A DNA stretch of 64,000 nucleotides from Trigonopsis variabilis (taxonomy: Eukaryota > Ascomycota > Trigonopsidomycetes > Trigonopsidales > Trigonopsidaceae), in NCBI GenBank assembly GCA_003707065.3, contig PPXM03000009.1, positions 248,001 to 312,000 of the forward strand, written 5' to 3'. Made by a program: the position numbers and the translations under genes. Shown here one piece after another: positions 62,474 to 64,000 of the stretch (positions are counted from its first letter, which is position 1; each line of letters begins with the position of its first letter). Below the pieces are notes generated by a model. The model saw nothing but the letters and a program-made list of their open reading frames with translations, searched no databases and had not been told where the DNA came from.

Positions 62474-64000
62474 TCAATCATCAACGCCCTCTATTATCTG
62501 CTTAAGTAGCAAGCTTGCGTTATGTAAACATCGGGTCAAATCATTCAACTGCTCTAAAAAGAGCGGCTCATTGTTTTCATATATAGCGTCTAACAGCCCA
62601 GGGAAGACGTCGGCACTGTAGCCTGACCATTTCCCAGGGGCAACGATGGTATGACGGAAAAAAGGACGGCCAGGCAGACCTTCGCCCAGAAAGGATGATT
62701 CGATAAGTTGCAATCTCTTATTTATGAATCGAATCTGGCGTAGAATGTGCAACTTAGAGAACCCATGGTACCAGGCGTAATCCTCAAAGAACTTCTTCTT
62801 GAACGTCCTAGTGATGTGATCAACTCCTTCAGCCAATCCATAGAACTTCTCAATGTTCTTCAGGAGGGGTATCAAAGGGGCGTAAGGTACTGATCGACGG
62901 CCTTTCCATTCAACAGGGATCTGATCAGCTATGGCTTGATAGTTATGTTTCATTAATGAACCATAAGGACTGACGGTGAAATCAATAACCTCTTGTTCGT
63001 CCAAGGCACTAAGTAGCAGTCCAAGTAGTTTAGTAGCGGTTTCATGATATTGCCATTTGGGATCGCCAAATTTATCCATCCAGTGAAATGAGTCGTAATT
63101 GGAATGGTAATGATAAACTGGGTCATTCTCGCCCAGCTCAAATCCAAAATCGATACAAGGAACGCCTAGATGGTGGATAAAACCAGCGAAATCGCTGCCG
63201 TCTCCTAAAGAATCAACGCGAGCGCCTTCAGGTTGTCGTTTCCAAGAGTCATAAAGATAACCGCCGTTAGGATGGACAATCTTCAATGTCGCATTAGAAA
63301 CCAAGTCTTGCAATAATGGAGAGGCGGCAACATTGAACTGGGTACCACTCACGGCGGTATCGATATTGATATAGGCAATCACATGATCTTGGATCCACTC
63401 ATGCTTGTCTTCGATCCATTCCACCGAGCCCAAAAGCCCATACTCCTCGGCATCCCAAGAAGCCAGTTTTATAGTTCGCAGAGGCTTCCACCCCCTATTT
63501 CTCATTTTCTGGAGAGTTCGAGCCAACTCCAGCAAAACGGCTGATCCACTGTTTGGGTCTCCAGCGCCTCCGGTGATCCAAGCATCGCGGTGGTTACCGA
63601 CAATGATCGTTTCATCCGATATGATACCATTGATAGTCCCAAAAACATTATAAACGGGCTTGTATCCATACTCTTGTTGACTGTAAACGTTGACCAGAAC
63701 ATCAGAGGGGCCTGTATAATAGTCTACTCCATCTAGACCTCCGCGAAATCCAGGCAGTTGGCTGCCCTTACTATTGAGGCTTAAAAGAAGAGGTTTAGCA
63801 TCTCTATAGCTCAAAGGAATACTGGGTATTTTGGGTAAAACGTCCTTCGGATCGGCTCGATCAGCCCCTTTGACACTAGCCCATCCTGGAGTGGTGGGGT
63901 CACCTGCTCCATTGTAAACGCTTCCTCGCTGGACGGCCGACGGGTTTCTGGCAGGCCCATCGGGATATGGTCGAGCGCTTTTCGAAACAGTGTCATCTCC
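62474..64000 (-). CDS. glutamate carboxypeptidase II-like M28 metallopeptidase, C-terminal part
   Basis: The frame is open from 62474 to the window end, so the N-terminus is missing; about 508 residues are seen. M28B enzymes such as glutamate carboxypeptidase II and yeast Tre1/Vps70 are membrane-anchored zinc aminopeptidase or receptor-like proteins. Zinc and catalytic residues are all here: IIVGNHRDAW (His), GDPNSGSAVLLELA (Asp), SWDAEEYGLLGSVEW (Glu pair), YINIDTAVSG (Asp) and HYHSNYDSFHW (His). The C-terminal helical dimerisation domain follows. Upstream residues include the PA-domain-like NPSAVQRGSVYNGAGDPTTP. So it looks active. The closest role in this fungus cannot be told. Confidence 0.93.
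   Translation of the reverse strand, partial: GDDTVSKSARPYPDGPARNPSAVQRGSVYNGAGDPTTPGWASVKGADRADPKDVLPKIPSIPLSYRDAKPLLLSLNSKGSQLPGFRGGLDGVDYYTGPSDVLVNVYSQQEYGYKPVYNVFGTINGIISDETIIVGNHRDAWITGGAGDPNSGSAVLLELARTLQKMRNRGWKPLRTIKLASWDAEEYGLLGSVEWIEDKHEWIQDHVIAYINIDTAVSGTQFNVAASPLLQDLVSNATLKIVHPNGGYLYDSWKRQPEGARVDSLGDGSDFAGFIHHLGVPCIDFGFELGENDPVYHYHSNYDSFHWMDKFGDPKWQYHETATKLLGLLLSALDEQEVIDFTVSPYGSLMKHNYQAIADQIPVEWKGRRSVPYAPLIPLLKNIEKFYGLAEGVDHITRTFKKKFFEDYAWYHGFSKLHILRQIRFINKRLQLIESSFLGEGLPGRPFFRHTIVAPGKWSGYSADVFPGLLDAIYENNEPLFLEQLNDLTRCLHNASLLLKQIIEGVDD

Overview
The window is 64 kb of nuclear DNA from a fungus with a compact genome: about 37 well-supported protein genes, roughly one per 1.7 kb, on both strands. 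I see no transposon, CRISPR array, rRNA gene or tRNA gene. Most introns are 30-41 nt with GT(A/G)AGT-type donors and a CTAAC-like branch site 5-15 nt before the acceptor. Fungal marks include TAP42, SWT1, NOP8, TED1, tricalbin, HOS2, a WHI2-like BTB protein and GPI-type wall proteins. The Y14 gene (exon junction complex), the short introns and a cyclic-nucleotide/F-box/LRR protein fit an intron-containing dikaryan, perhaps a basidiomycetous yeast. I cannot name the species.

Layout. 1-9 kb: end of a Rab6/Ypt6 GTPase, TAP42, an XLF/Nej1-like repair factor, a sestrin-family protein and an RBMS-type two-RRM protein. 9-19.4 kb: RIO2, IPP isomerase, SWT1, RPL34, Y14, a mitochondrial RidA, a BuGZ-like zinc finger protein and Cactin. 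19.7-28 kb: TED1-like phosphoesterase, TIM50, an importin-11/Kap120 karyopherin and PEX2. 28-36 kb: an accessory-looking stretch with two secreted GPI-type proteins sharing a Cys motif, and a tandem pair of ADH6/CAD-type alcohol dehydrogenases. 36-50 kb: a cytochrome-b5-like membrane protein, a BTB protein, TRM7, RCL1, NOP8, DPH6 and a six-C2 tricalbin. 50-64 kb: proline dehydrogenase, the cNMP/F-box/LRR protein, CGI121, an ING-family PHD protein, HOS2, RRP41, a DUF3074 protein, the small subunit of molybdopterin synthase, and a glutamate-carboxypeptidase-like M28 peptidase cut by the window end.

Functionally the window is rich in RNA and ribosome genes (RIO2, RPL34, Y14, BuGZ, Cactin, RCL1, NOP8, TRM7, RRP41, SWT1, CGI121). 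Several neighbours are divergent and share short intergenic promoters: RCL1/NOP8, ING/HOS2, DUF3074/MOCS2A, RPL34/Y14 and WHI2-like/TRM7.

The oddest structures are two genes whose first coding exon is only the ATG (RRP41 and MOCS2A), two short ORFs that overlap the start codon of the next gene (before SWT1 and IDI1), a GC-AG intron in TRM7, a fungal sestrin, and a hairpin in a tricalbin intron. All exon borders below were worked out by hand from reading frame, splice signals and family alignment from memory.
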